Below are positions 44,352-53,661 of a stretch of DNA of 64,000 bases, piece after piece. Under the pieces are notes generated by a model, which saw only the letters and a list, made by a program, of their open reading frames with translations, did not search any database and was not told where the DNA came from. The position numbers and the translations under genes are program-made. This DNA is from Candidatus Vicinibacter proximus. GTDB lineage: Bacteria > Bacteroidota > Bacteroidia > Chitinophagales > Saprospiraceae. The stretch covers positions 930,001 to 994,000 of the forward strand of contig JADJOE010000003.1 in assembly GCA_016713905.1 (NCBI GenBank), written 5' to 3'. Numbering within the stretch: the first letter of the stretch is position 1; every line of letters begins with the position of its first letter.

Positions 44352-45083
44352 ATGTTATCGTATCGAGAAAAGTTATATCAAAATTACAATACAAATCAAG
44401 TCAACCAATCTGCCCCACAATCTTATGAGCAAAAATTCAAAGATGAAACAGAATGGTTTTCAAAGGAAATCCTTCCTTTAATAAAAGACAAAAAAGAAAT
44501 TCGTATTTTAGACATCGGTTGCGGCAGTGGCTCTCTCTTGCATGCCTGCAAATTAGCCGGGCACACTAAACTTCTTGGTATAGATATATCTTCCGAACAA
44601 GTAACTCTAGCACATAAATTAGGAATCAAAGAAGTGATTCATGCTGAGACTGTTGAATTTTTGAATAGTAATCCTGATCAGTATGATGTGATTTTCTGTA
44701 TGGACATCATAGAACATTTTACAAAAGATGAATTGGTCATTTTACTGGAACTTGTAAAGAATAAATTAAAGGATCAAGGACGGTTGATCATAAGAACACC
44801 CAACATGGATACTCCTTTTAACAGCTTATATGCATTCGGGGATTTCACCCATGAAAACCATCTCAATGCCAGATCTGCGACACAATTAATGCTAAGTTTG
44901 GGATTTAAACAAATTCAAACTCTTTCTTCAAGAATGGCCACCAAAGGAATAATTAAAGAAATCTTTAGAAGTTTGATTTGGATGATTTTCAAATTCATTA
45001 TCAAACTCATCATATTCAGTACCGGCAGATCATCCAGAAATGTAATTCTGTCACCAAACCTGATCATTGTTGCTCATAAATAA
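44352..45083 (+). CDS. Class I SAM-dependent methyltransferase
   Basis: A 243-residue methyltransferase: IRILDIGCGSGSLLHACKLA (motif I), LLGIDISSEQV, DVIFCMDIIEHFTKDELVI (motif II, the UbiG/COQ3-like EHF), GRLIIRTPNM, and a hydrophobic C-terminal helix pair (IWMIFKFIIKLIIF) suggesting membrane association. It is probably part of surface polysaccharide or lipid modification, because its convergent neighbours are O-antigen ligase and Wzz. The start is ATG 44352. It overlaps the O-antigen ligase gene by 20 bases, tail to tail. Confidence 0.88.
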   Translation: MLSYREKLYQNYNTNQVNQSAPQSYEQKFKDETEWFSKEILPLIKDKKEIRILDIGCGSGSLLHACKLAGHTKLLGIDISSEQVTLAHKLGIKEVIHAETVEFLNSNPDQYDVIFCMDIIEHFTKDELVILLELVKNKLKDQGRLIIRTPNMDTPFNSLYAFGDFTHENHLNARSATQLMLSLGFKQIQTLSSRMATKGIIKEIFRSLIWMIFKFIIKLIIFSTGRSSRNVILSPNLIIVAHK

Positions 45084-46548
45084 CTTTTGGTTTTAGCTTT
45101 CGGTATTTGATGTCAAAATAAATAATAACAGAGATAAGAAACCAAAAGATTACGGAGGCTTTATCTGTATCCAGGTAATTATTCATAATTCCATGTACAA
45201 AATAGGTCATCAAAGCACAAGCCGCAGTAGAGATATAGATCTTATCGTTTTTTAAAATTGCTTTATAGTAGACTCTGAAGGCATAATAAAATGTCATTAT
45301 AAAAATGAGTAGGAAAATTAAAAAACCTAGAACTCCACTTTCTGCTAATGGCCCTAAATATTCACTATGGGCATTCCCGACATCCCCAAAATTTGTGCTG
45401 ATGATGGTGTAATTATGAGCCAGCTGGAAGGGAGCATACTCAAACATATAGGTTCCCGGCCCCCATCCCAAAAAAGGCTTTGCCTGCCACATGGCCAAAG
45501 CACAAGACCACCTGTTTATTCTTTCAAGATTTGAAGGATCCGAAGATATGTTTGTTATAGACTCAAAATTTTCTATCAGGTCATCAGAACTGGAAACTTT
45601 GTTCTGTTCCAGATCGCGTATTATTGTATCTATATTATAAGTTAAATAGAAAATCACCACAAGAAATAAAGCCAAAAGGTATCTAAATTTTACCCTGAGC
45701 TTGAAAACAAAATAAAGAAGCAAAGCAGGTATGATACTTACCCATGCTGCCCTGGAATAGGTAAAAATCAAACAGACTATTAAAATCAATGTTAAAAAAA
45801 CAAAGAAATTTCTTGTCAATATATTTTTACCATTCAATTTAATGAGGGCAAAAGAAACAGGAATTGCAATAGCCAGAACTGCACCTAATATAGCATGGTC
45901 TTTAAAAAAAGGCTGCATTGTCCATTGTGACGGCTTATCTTCAAAATTATGTGTGGATAAATGAACAATGTTGTACAGTGCAACAATAGACATTCCGATG
46001 ATAAAAAGATTTAAAAATATTTTTATCCTATTTTCATCTTTGATAAAGAAAAAAGAAAAAAAATAGGTTGGCAAAATAAACCAGCATTTGGCTATAAAAA
46101 ATTTAACAGAAACCAATTTATCTACACTGGTCATTGAGGTAATTATCATCCAGAAGAGGTAAATGTAAATCAACAAACTGAAAGGGTGAGTAAAAATAGA
46201 TGTATCAATTTCCTTCTTAGATACCAAATAATAGATCAATAAAATTACTAACAGAAACAACATGGGTTCCGCGGGCATTGACAAACTTAAACTCCCTAAT
46301 TCCACATCATTTGGATTAATTGAGAGAGGCGTTAACAATGCAATAGCATACCAAATCAGATCCGGCCTTAATAAAAATATAATCGTTCCAAAGAATATTG
46401 GAGGCAGTAAAAACAAATAATAAAAATCCCAAAAAAAGAGACCTACTGCCAATGCAGAAAATCCGATACAGACATAAAGTATCCTTTGATCAAAAATGAT
46501 CTCAGCAACTTTATTTATAGTTCTATCTGCTTCCTGATTTGCGGCCAT
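45064..46548 (-). CDS. O-antigen ligase / polymerase family membrane protein
   Basis: A 494-residue protein with about twelve helices. The Wzy_C region near residues 340-400 contains the long periplasmic loop with RINRWSCALAMWQAKPFLGWGPGTY and NAHSEYLGPLAESGVLG, the typical O-antigen ligase signature (H followed by E, with the G.G.G segment). It joins or polymerises surface polysaccharides. It overlaps the end of the Wzz gene by 34 bases, so the two are coupled. Confidence 0.88.
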   Translation of the reverse strand: MAANQEADRTINKVAEIIFDQRILYVCIGFSALAVGLFFWDFYYLFLLPPIFFGTIIFLLRPDLIWYAIALLTPLSINPNDVELGSLSLSMPAEPMLFLLVILLIYYLVSKKEIDTSIFTHPFSLLIYIYLFWMIITSMTSVDKLVSVKFFIAKCWFILPTYFFSFFFIKDENRIKIFLNLFIIGMSIVALYNIVHLSTHNFEDKPSQWTMQPFFKDHAILGAVLAIAIPVSFALIKLNGKNILTRNFFVFLTLILIVCLIFTYSRAAWVSIIPALLLYFVFKLRVKFRYLLALFLVVIFYLTYNIDTIIRDLEQNKVSSSDDLIENFESITNISSDPSNLERINRWSCALAMWQAKPFLGWGPGTYMFEYAPFQLAHNYTIISTNFGDVGNAHSEYLGPLAESGVLGFLIFLLIFIMTFYYAFRVYYKAILKNDKIYISTAACALMTYFVHGIMNNYLDTDKASVIFWFLISVIIYFDIKYRKLKPKVIYEQQ

Positions 46549-47495
46549 TTGTTTTTAAGAAGTAGCAGGCTTAATGCAATAAAAAATGAGGAAATTACAC
46601 TAATCATCACAATTAACCATCGGACAGGAAAATACTTTTTTTCTGCAGGTATAGCAGGATCTACAACAAACTTTTGTGAAAACTGAATTTCTGCATCTGC
46701 TTTAGTCTGCGTCAGAAATTTACTGATGAGCACCTGATTCTCAATCTCCTTCTCATAAACCCGCTCAAGCCGATCAAAATCTTCTCCATACCTTATATTG
46801 TCATCTACCAACTTTTTCAGAGACGCCCTTTCTGAAGGAGAGGATTCTGCATATGCTTGAATTAAGTACCCTCGTTGAAATTGACTCATTACACCTCTAA
46901 TTGAAAATGTATCCATTACTTTTTTCATGGAATCCAGCACTACTTTTTGATTTGCCTGATTTTTTTCAAGGTTTTGTATTAAATCATTTGCTCGCTTTTG
47001 CACTACTTCATACTTAATGGTATCAAAATAGGCAGTTATTGAATTAGCAATATCGGAAGCCATTTGTGGATCTTTGTCAGAAACCGTAATTTCTATTGAA
47101 TTGAATTTATTTCTTTTGGTTCTAACATTCGATTTAAACATTCTCACTACATAGGTATGTGCAAATGGTTCTGACTTGTTTAGTTCATAATGTTTATACA
47201 GATCAAATTTATCAATAATTTTTTCAATCAATCTATTGGAATTGAGAATTTCAAGAGCTTGTTCGGCTTCTCCAGTTTCACCAAAATCAGTTATATTTCC
47301 CCTCCTTAATGCAGTTTCATTCACTGGGGCCTGAGATAATTTAACAGGAAAGATGGTAGTGGACGATTTATAATATTCAGGAATGAGTAATGAAAGCCCA
47401 GCAGAAACTATCGCGGTAAAAAAAACAATGTATGAAAACAATTTTTTCTTTTGCCACACTATCCTGATAATGTCAATAAAATTCAAAACTTCCAT
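46515..47495 (-). CDS. Wzz-type polysaccharide chain-length determinant
   Basis: A 326-residue protein with two membrane helices, near residues 20-40 and 285-310, flanking a large periplasmic coiled-coil region (RANDLIQNLEKNQANQKV, and others). The N-terminal IDIIRIVWQKKKLFSYIVFF and SLLIPEYYKSSTTIFP fit the Wzz domain, and the PxxP-like DPAIPAEKKYFPVRWLI lies before helix two. It controls the length of exported polysaccharide. It is the first gene before O-antigen ligase. No kinase domain is attached. Confidence 0.9.
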   Translation of the reverse strand: MEVLNFIDIIRIVWQKKKLFSYIVFFTAIVSAGLSLLIPEYYKSSTTIFPVKLSQAPVNETALRRGNITDFGETGEAEQALEILNSNRLIEKIIDKFDLYKHYELNKSEPFAHTYVVRMFKSNVRTKRNKFNSIEITVSDKDPQMASDIANSITAYFDTIKYEVVQKRANDLIQNLEKNQANQKVVLDSMKKVMDTFSIRGVMSQFQRGYLIQAYAESSPSERASLKKLVDDNIRYGEDFDRLERVYEKEIENQVLISKFLTQTKADAEIQFSQKFVVDPAIPAEKKYFPVRWLIVMISVISSFFIALSLLLLKNKWPQIRKQIEL

Positions 47496-47561
47496 AATAT
47501 CTAATTAATCATCCAAACGCCATTTTATATAAAAAATGAAGTTCATTTCTATTTAAGCGCA

Positions 47562-47569
47562 CAAAAGTA
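47562..47569 (-). promoter_or_regulatory. Promoter before wzz/O-antigen ligase operon
   Basis: TACTTTTG on the minus strand (exact match) is preceded by TTTG (47589-47586) with a 16-base spacer, 66 bases before the wzz ATG. Confidence 0.5.
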
Positions 47570-47609
47570 ATAATTTATTGTAAATCAAATATATACCCCT
47601 ATGTTCCTA

Positions 47610-48689
47610 TCAATTCGTGAGCTTCTCAAAAATAACATCCAAACGAGGAAATTCTGACTCCTGGACAGACAAAGGTTCATTTTGGATTAAATCTTTAATT
47701 TTTTGGATACGATCTTCTGTCATTGGGTGCGTGCTTAAGAATTCAGGTAAATTCTGTATATTTTTTGCCTCCTCCATTTTAAGAACATTAAACATGTCCA
47801 CCATGCCATTAGTAGAAATTTTCAAATTTTTCATCCAATAGAAAGATGCCCTATCGGCTGCCAATTCAAATTCCCTGGAATAACTAAGATTTTGAATTGA
47901 AGACAAGTTCTCAATAAGCACACCGCTAACTGCCCCAAAATGGCCTAATGCAAGTTGAATGACAAAGTATGCCCCTAAAGATTTAAATATAGTTTTAAGT
48001 GTGTGGCGCTCTTCAATGTGTGCAATTTCATGCCCCATCAATCCCACCAGTTGACGGTAATCTGTCATCTTATCCATGATTCCATCATTAATTACAATAA
48101 AACCTCCCGGCATGGCAAAAGCATTGACAATTGAGTCTTTTAAATAGTAGAATTGTATTTGGTATTTAGAATGGTGACCTAGTTCTTTATAAAAGTCGTT
48201 TAAATATTGGGTTTTTAAAGAATCTAAAGCTGCTGATTCACTGTATTTCTCAATACTGGCCTGTCCAATTTTTAATTCCCAATCCAAAGGAACTTTTTCA
48301 GACGCCCATTGAGTCAGACTTGGCAAACCATAAAAATATGCAGTAAAAAATAACAATACTGTTGAAAAGGCAACTATTGCTAAAATAGAATAAAAGGACC
48401 CCCAGGTAAATCCAGGCTTTTCAAAAAATTTCTTTTGTGGAAAAGCTTGATTTAAGGCTTCTATTGCAGTTGAATCTTGTATTTCTAGGTATTCAAATGG
48501 ATCACGAATCCCCCACTTAATCAATAAGTGATTTTCATTATAATGTTGCCTGCTCAACAACTCCTTATTCCAAAGCGAAAGCTCTTCATTTTCTTCATCA
48601 AAGATTCTTATTTCTTCTCCTTCAATTTGAAAAGTTACGGCTTGCCCTTTGGGTTTAATGCCAGAATAATATACAGCCTGAAAATCCAT
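47610..48689 (-). CDS. M48 family metallopeptidase
   Basis: A 359-residue membrane-anchored zinc protease. An N-terminal soluble domain of about 90 residues is followed by one helix (FYSILAIVAFSTVLLFFTAY). The M48 catalytic domain then has FAMPGGFIVINDGIMDKM, HEIAHIEERHTLK (HExxH), FELAADRASFYWMKN (third ligand) and FLSTHPMTEDRIQKIKDLI. It is related to HtpX/Oma1 and probably helps with quality control. It lies 21 bases after the preceding gene and is co-transcribed with it. Confidence 0.93.
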   Translation of the reverse strand: MDFQAVYYSGIKPKGQAVTFQIEGEEIRIFDEENEELSLWNKELLSRQHYNENHLLIKWGIRDPFEYLEIQDSTAIEALNQAFPQKKFFEKPGFTWGSFYSILAIVAFSTVLLFFTAYFYGLPSLTQWASEKVPLDWELKIGQASIEKYSESAALDSLKTQYLNDFYKELGHHSKYQIQFYYLKDSIVNAFAMPGGFIVINDGIMDKMTDYRQLVGLMGHEIAHIEERHTLKTIFKSLGAYFVIQLALGHFGAVSGVLIENLSSIQNLSYSREFELAADRASFYWMKNLKISTNGMVDMFNVLKMEEAKNIQNLPEFLSTHPMTEDRIQKIKDLIQNEPLSVQESEFPRLDVIFEKLTN

Positions 48690-48710
48690 GAAAAAATTTA
48701 ATATAAAAAG

Positions 48711-50021
48711 TTAAGTCTTTCTTTCTTTCTTCTTCGCAGCTGGAAAAAGGATGTTGTTTAGTATTAATCGATATCCAGGAGAATTAGGGTGCAGGTTTAA
48801 GTCTGTAGGTGGATCTCCAACATGGTGTTGGTAATCCTCCGGATCATGTCCGGAATAAAAGGTCCAGGTCCCATAACCCAGCTTTCCATGAATATAGCGG
48901 ACTTCATCCGCAGCTTTATTATCCCCTAAGATCAGCACATCTGATTTTACAAATTCTCTCTTAAATGAAGTAGTTTGACCCATAAATCCTTTAACCGTTC
49001 TGGTATGATTTTGAGTCAACATGGTCGGTATTGGATCCCATTTAGCGGAAAAATCAAAAAGTTGGAAGTAATCGTTCTCTGGTATCACCTTTCTATTAAA
49101 ATTATTATCTATGGAAGAAAACTCATATTGCATTGGATCTTTTACTAGGGTGAAATTTTTAAAAGCCAGTGTAACTCCAAAATCCAGTTTTGAATCTGGA
49201 TCCGGATCAGCACCATCTCCATCGAAATATTTAGCACAAATATCTAACCCACTCGCAGACAAGGCAATATCATAGGAATCTGTTGCCGAACACATGGCAA
49301 ACATAAAGCCCCCGCTGGAGATATACTTTTGAATCTGGATTGCCACACTAAGTTTTAATTGGGAGACCTTTGTAAACCCAAGCTCTTTGGCTAAATTCTC
49401 TTGCCGCCTTTGATTTTCTTTATACCATGGCTGGGCATTAAAATTGGCATAGAACTTACCATACTGACCAGTAAAATCTTCATGATGCAGATGCAACCAA
49501 TCATACTTAGCAAGTAAGCCATTGACTATTTCTTTGTCATAAATCTTATCAAATGGAATTTCGGCATAAGTCAGTGCTAAAGTAACGGCATCATCCCAGG
49601 GCTGGATTCGTTCGCCTTTTTCATTAAATTCAGGAGTATAAACCGCAATTCTGGGCGCTTTTTCTAACTTCATCACTTCCTGATTAACTTCCGGATTATT
49701 AATTTCTTCCCGAATTCGGATATATTCAGCATCTGGGATAACCTCATAGCTTACTCCTCTTGTAATACATTCTTTTTCAAAGGTTTTGGTATGGACAAAA
49801 GCAAAACTACCACCTCGATAGTTAAGCAACCAATAAGCCTCAATGTTTTGATTGATCACCCAATAAGTAATCCCGTATGCTTTGAGGTGATTGACTTGCT
49901 TTAAATCCATCGGAATGAGGATATAAGAAGCCTTCAACGGAAGAAAAAAACTTAGTAACAAAAGGGTAACTCCAATTCTTACCCACCTTAGTCGATTATC
50001 TTTAAATGTAATAGCAACCAT
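48711..50021 (-). CDS. Exported protein of the family commonly labelled asparagine synthetase B
   Basis: A 436-residue exported protein, with a signal-like segment (IGVTLLLLSFFLPLKASY) followed by ILIPMDLKQVNHLKAYGITY, the start of a protein family found in most Bacteroidota. Databases often call it asparagine synthetase B. However, no N-terminal catalytic cysteine, no glutaminase core and no SGGxDS ATP pyrophosphatase motif can be seen. The middle (RIAVYTPEFNEKGERIQPWD, WLHLHHEDFTGQYGKF, ISSGGFMFAMCSATDSYDIA) resembles a glutamine-amidotransferase-like or DUF4159-type fold. The function should be regarded as unknown. It heads an operon with the M48 protease. Confidence 0.8.
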   Translation of the reverse strand: MVAITFKDNRLRWVRIGVTLLLLSFFLPLKASYILIPMDLKQVNHLKAYGITYWVINQNIEAYWLLNYRGGSFAFVHTKTFEKECITRGVSYEVIPDAEYIRIREEINNPEVNQEVMKLEKAPRIAVYTPEFNEKGERIQPWDDAVTLALTYAEIPFDKIYDKEIVNGLLAKYDWLHLHHEDFTGQYGKFYANFNAQPWYKENQRRQENLAKELGFTKVSQLKLSVAIQIQKYISSGGFMFAMCSATDSYDIALSASGLDICAKYFDGDGADPDPDSKLDFGVTLAFKNFTLVKDPMQYEFSSIDNNFNRKVIPENDYFQLFDFSAKWDPIPTMLTQNHTRTVKGFMGQTTSFKREFVKSDVLILGDNKAADEVRYIHGKLGYGTWTFYSGHDPEDYQHHVGDPPTDLNLHPNSPGYRLILNNILFPAAKKKERKT

Positions 50022-50113
50022 ACTTCGAACAACAAATTAAATTTCTATTAGTTATATGATGGTCTGTGAATTAGTATAAACCAAAAAATATCACAAAAAG
50101 AAAACCAAATTAT

Positions 50114-50121
50114 GATATTTG
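50114..50121 (+). promoter_or_regulatory. -7-like box before VWA gene
   Basis: GATATTTG (one mismatch) followed by C, 18 bases before ATG 50140. Its final TTG (50119) is an open in-frame start, which is unlikely to be used. Confidence 0.4.
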
Positions 50122-50139
50122 CACTCCCTACAACGTAAA

Positions 50140-52236
50140 ATGGATCAAATTAGTTTTCAGTACCCGATACAATACCTTTTCATTGGCTTTTTTCTTGCCA
50201 TTGGAGCCGGCTTTCTGCTCTACTACAAGACCCGTCAGTTAGTAGATCGATCGGATCGTGATAAATTCATTCTTGCCTCTCTACGAGTCATTGTTGTTTT
50301 TTTACTCTTTTTTCTCTTAATGAATCCAATGATTAAAAGGTATAACCAGGAAATCAAAAAGCCGGTTATAGCTTTAGCCATTGACCAATCTCGTTCGATG
50401 ATCCAAAAAGACAGCAGTTGGATCAAAACATTCATTAAGAACTTAAATGATTTTGAATCAAGAATTACAGAAAAATATGAAGTTCATAAACTCGGCTTTG
50501 GACTAAACGCTCAGGCATTCAAAGGATTCCAATTTAATAGCTTAGGTACCGACCTGGGGTCTTCCTTGGATTATATTTCAGATCAGGCAGATCCGGCATA
50601 CTTAAAAGGAATAGTATTATTTTCAGATGGGATTTACAACAGTGGAAAAAATCCTTTATATCATCCCATGACAGATTTAGTCCCGGTGTATGGAATTATC
50701 CATGGGGATTCTACTCAAGAAAAAGATCTAAGCATTCAAAGGGTATACCATAATGACATAATCTATTCCGGAGATAAATTTTCTATTCAGGTTGATATTC
50801 TTGCCTGGCAATGCGATCCTTCAAAATACAATTTTAAACTCAGTAGATTTGAAAACAATAATTGGGTAAGTCTAATTGAGGAGGAGGAAAAAATTGAGAA
50901 AACAAACTACTTTATAACAAAAAATCTGGTGAGCTACACAGATAAGCCAGGTATCTATAAGTATAAAGTACAATGTAGTGCGATCAAAGGTGAAAATAAT
51001 CAGTTCAATAACAGCAAAGAATTCTTTGTTGAAGTCCTGGATGCCAGAAAAAAAGTATTGATTTTAGCACATTCTCCTCACCCTGATATTTCCGCAATAA
51101 AAGAATCGTTAGAATCCAATAAAAATTATGAAGTAAAAATTAAATACCCAAAAGATCCTCTAGACAAACTCGAAGAGCTGAGTTTGGTAATATTTCATCA
51201 ATTGCCCAATACCTCGACGGATTTAAGCGGTATTTTGTCGAGGTTGGATGCCATGAAAATTTCAAGAATTTTCATAATTGGTCAACAAACCGAAATTTCC
51301 ATTTTTAACCAAAAGCAGAATCTGGTTAAAATTACCGGCAACAATAGGAACAGTAACGAATCTCAAGCTATTTACTCAGATTTATTTAATTCTTTTACAC
51401 TTTTACCTAGCACCCTTATAAACCTGAGTCGGTATCCTCCTTTAACTGCGCCTTTTGGCAACTATCAACTTGAATCCAATGCAAATGTTTTACTGTATCA
51501 GCGTATAGGTAAAGTGGACACTAAATTCCCACTTTGGGTATTTGGCGAAAATGGTGGAATCAAAACTTCAGTTATTTGTGGAGAGGGAATATGGAAATGG
51601 AAGTTGAATGATTATGTTCAAAGTAATAATTTTAATTCCTTTTACGAAATTCTTTCTAAATCATTACAATACACCTCAACTAAAGAAGACCGGAGAAAAT
51701 TCAGAATTAGCATAGGTAAAAAAGTATTTAGTGAATCTGAGCAAATTTCATTTAATGCAGAGCTATACAATGACAATTATGAAAGAATCAATAAGCCTGA
51801 TGTTTCATTAAAATTAATTTCTTCCGATAATAAAGTTTATGATTTTACTTTTGGCAAAAAAGAAAATTTCTATGAATTGAATGCGGGATCTTTACCCGAA
51901 GGAGAATACCGGTATGTAGGAAGCTGCGATTGGAACAACCAGAAGTTAAATTCGGAAGGTCGATTTCAAGTGCAATCTAATCCACTTGAATTTACAAACC
52001 TTGTTGCCCGACCTGATTTATTACGAGGCATGGCTGAGAAATCTGGCGGTAAAACATATCAAAAGGATCAAATGCCTGAACTTGCTGAGCTTTTAATGCA
52101 AGATGAAAAGAGTAAACCTATAATTTTCCAAACCTTAGACACCAAACCACTAATTGACAGGAAGTGGATATTTTTTCTGATTTTTTTAATGTTGGGAGTA
52201 GAATGGTTTTTTCGACGATATTGGGGAAGTTATTAA
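50140..52236 (+). CDS. VWA-domain membrane protein (BatA-like)
   Basis: A 698-residue protein. It has two N-terminal membrane helices (YLFIGFFLAIGAGFLLYY and LRVIVVFLLFFLLMNPM). A von Willebrand A-like domain follows, with the MIDAS start IALAIDQSRSM (DxSxS), then GTDLGSSL and VLFSDGIYNSG. Beta-rich periplasmic domains come next. A final helix near the C-terminus (KWIFFLIFLMLGVEWFF) anchors the protein. The layout resembles BatA/BatB-type or membrane VWA proteins of Bacteroidota with unknown function. ATG 50140 is chosen over the in-frame TTG at 50119, which is part of the promoter box. It is convergent with the CAP gene, seven bases apart. Confidence 0.82.
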   Translation: MDQISFQYPIQYLFIGFFLAIGAGFLLYYKTRQLVDRSDRDKFILASLRVIVVFLLFFLLMNPMIKRYNQEIKKPVIALAIDQSRSMIQKDSSWIKTFIKNLNDFESRITEKYEVHKLGFGLNAQAFKGFQFNSLGTDLGSSLDYISDQADPAYLKGIVLFSDGIYNSGKNPLYHPMTDLVPVYGIIHGDSTQEKDLSIQRVYHNDIIYSGDKFSIQVDILAWQCDPSKYNFKLSRFENNNWVSLIEEEEKIEKTNYFITKNLVSYTDKPGIYKYKVQCSAIKGENNQFNNSKEFFVEVLDARKKVLILAHSPHPDISAIKESLESNKNYEVKIKYPKDPLDKLEELSLVIFHQLPNTSTDLSGILSRLDAMKISRIFIIGQQTEISIFNQKQNLVKITGNNRNSNESQAIYSDLFNSFTLLPSTLINLSRYPPLTAPFGNYQLESNANVLLYQRIGKVDTKFPLWVFGENGGIKTSVICGEGIWKWKLNDYVQSNNFNSFYEILSKSLQYTSTKEDRRKFRISIGKKVFSESEQISFNAELYNDNYERINKPDVSLKLISSDNKVYDFTFGKKENFYELNAGSLPEGEYRYVGSCDWNNQKLNSEGRFQVQSNPLEFTNLVARPDLLRGMAEKSGGKTYQKDQMPELAELLMQDEKSKPIIFQTLDTKPLIDRKWIFFLIFLMLGVEWFFRRYWGSY

Positions 52237-52243
52237 TTATTGT

Positions 52244-52714
52244 TTAGATTTTTTTAGAGGTCGCAAGATTTTGTACCCAAAAATCTTCAAATTTTACAAT
52301 TGCAGTTTCGTCATAATTACCCATCATATTTTTACAATGTGGAGGGCTGTTTTTCCAGGCTAAAAATATGTCTAGAGGTGTATCGTATCCTCCACCGACA
52401 TTTTCAGCAAATGCTTTCCAATTATACCCTGCCTTTTTTAATCGCACATCTGCTCTTTGCCCTTTACCATCAGTGTGTGTCAACAATCCGCTACGGTGCA
52501 TGTACTTTGCATGCTCTATTGCGGCTTTGGCAATTCGATTATTCCACTGTAGGGGCGGGCGGGGTGGAATCGAATCTTGTCCACAGCGACATCCTTTAGA
52601 TCTCTGGTCATTAACTAATTCAAGAATTTCATTTTGGTAAGGAAGTAATAAGTCTAAATTTGGATTTACCATTTCTAACCATATCAAAATTGCTAGACCT
52701 AAAAAAAACATCAA
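52244..52714 (-). CDS. Secreted CAP-domain protein
   Basis: A 156-residue protein with a hydrophobic signal segment (MMFFLGLAILIWLEMV) and a CAP/SCP domain. Markers are LLPYQNEILELVNDQRSKGC, LQWNNRIAKAAIEHAKYMHR, LTHTDGKGQRADVRLKKAGY, AENVGGGY and WKNSPPHCKNMMG (with the cavity histidine), then a short WVQNLA tail. It has the size of a single-domain bacterial CAP protein. The role is unknown. Confidence 0.92.
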   Translation of the reverse strand: MMFFLGLAILIWLEMVNPNLDLLLPYQNEILELVNDQRSKGCRCGQDSIPPRPPLQWNNRIAKAAIEHAKYMHRSGLLTHTDGKGQRADVRLKKAGYNWKAFAENVGGGYDTPLDIFLAWKNSPPHCKNMMGNYDETAIVKFEDFWVQNLATSKKI

Positions 52715-52818
52715 AAAAATTTAATTGAAGAACGTATCAGAATAAAAATAATTTGATTTAGGTAAATGATGTTTTTAAAAATTAATCTATTTAACATTAT
52801 TTTAAACCCATCCAGATT

Positions 52819-53643
52819 TTAACCATTTAATTTTAAAAAAAAATCAGCCATTTGTGACTGATAGTCTTCTGCTGCGGTGAGCACATCTCTCATTGTGGGA
52901 TTCATTGATTTAGGATAGAGTATTTTTCTACCTACATTGATCAGCAATCCCTCGGTAAAATTTCTACCATCCAAAATGACTTGCTTTAAATCCCCTCCTT
53001 GCTCCCCCACCCCAGGAATGAGCAGAAAAGAACTGGGACAATGCTGTCGCACCTTGCGTAAATATTCAGCCTTTGTAGCACCAACGACATACATTATATT
53101 GTCTTTGTAAATTGACGCTTCGAAAGTTTTTAAAACCTCTTCAAAAAAATAATCTCCTTTATTTGTATGTTTTAATTCAAAATCGGCAGCTCCTGGATTG
53201 GATGTTAAAGCCAGAACGATAGACCATTTGTCTTTATATTGAAAGAATGGCTCCAATGAATCCATACCCATATAAGGATTTAAAGTAACTGCATCCGCCC
53301 CTAGACGATTAAAAAAATACTCCGCATATTTTTTGGAAGTATTGCCAATGTCGGAACGTTTTGCGTCTGCAATTAGGAGGCATTCATCCGGAATAACTTT
53401 GACCAGTTTTTCAAGTTGGATCCATCCATCAGGACCCAAAGCTTCAAAAAATGCAATATTAATTTTGTAAGCAACCGTCAAATGTGAAGTAATCTTTACT
53501 ACTTCATGACAAAATTCAAAAAATGGTTGGTCAAAATCGTGAAAATTAGCTGGTATTTTCTCCAAATCCGGATCCAGTCCAATACAAAGGAATGATTTCT
53601 TTGCGCGTATTTGCGAGGCAAGAAAAGTTGTATCTTTTAGCAT
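52819..53643 (-). CDS. pyrF: Orotidine-5'-phosphate decarboxylase (type 2)
   Basis: A 274-residue OMP decarboxylase, last step of UMP synthesis. It starts with LCIGLDPDLEKIPANF, has the catalytic lysine/aspartate motif LLIADAKRSDIGNTSKKYA, then DAVTLNPYMGMDSLEPFF and LLIPGVGEQGGDLKQ. NVGRKILYP follows. The longer type 2 form is usual in Bacteroidota. It lies 18 bases after mrp in the same transcript. Confidence 0.95.
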   Translation of the reverse strand: MLKDTTFLASQIRAKKSFLCIGLDPDLEKIPANFHDFDQPFFEFCHEVVKITSHLTVAYKINIAFFEALGPDGWIQLEKLVKVIPDECLLIADAKRSDIGNTSKKYAEYFFNRLGADAVTLNPYMGMDSLEPFFQYKDKWSIVLALTSNPGAADFELKHTNKGDYFFEEVLKTFEASIYKDNIMYVVGATKAEYLRKVRQHCPSSFLLIPGVGEQGGDLKQVILDGRNFTEGLLINVGRKILYPKSMNPTMRDVLTAAEDYQSQMADFFLKLNG

Positions 53644-53661
53644 AATTCGATCTTCAGCTAT

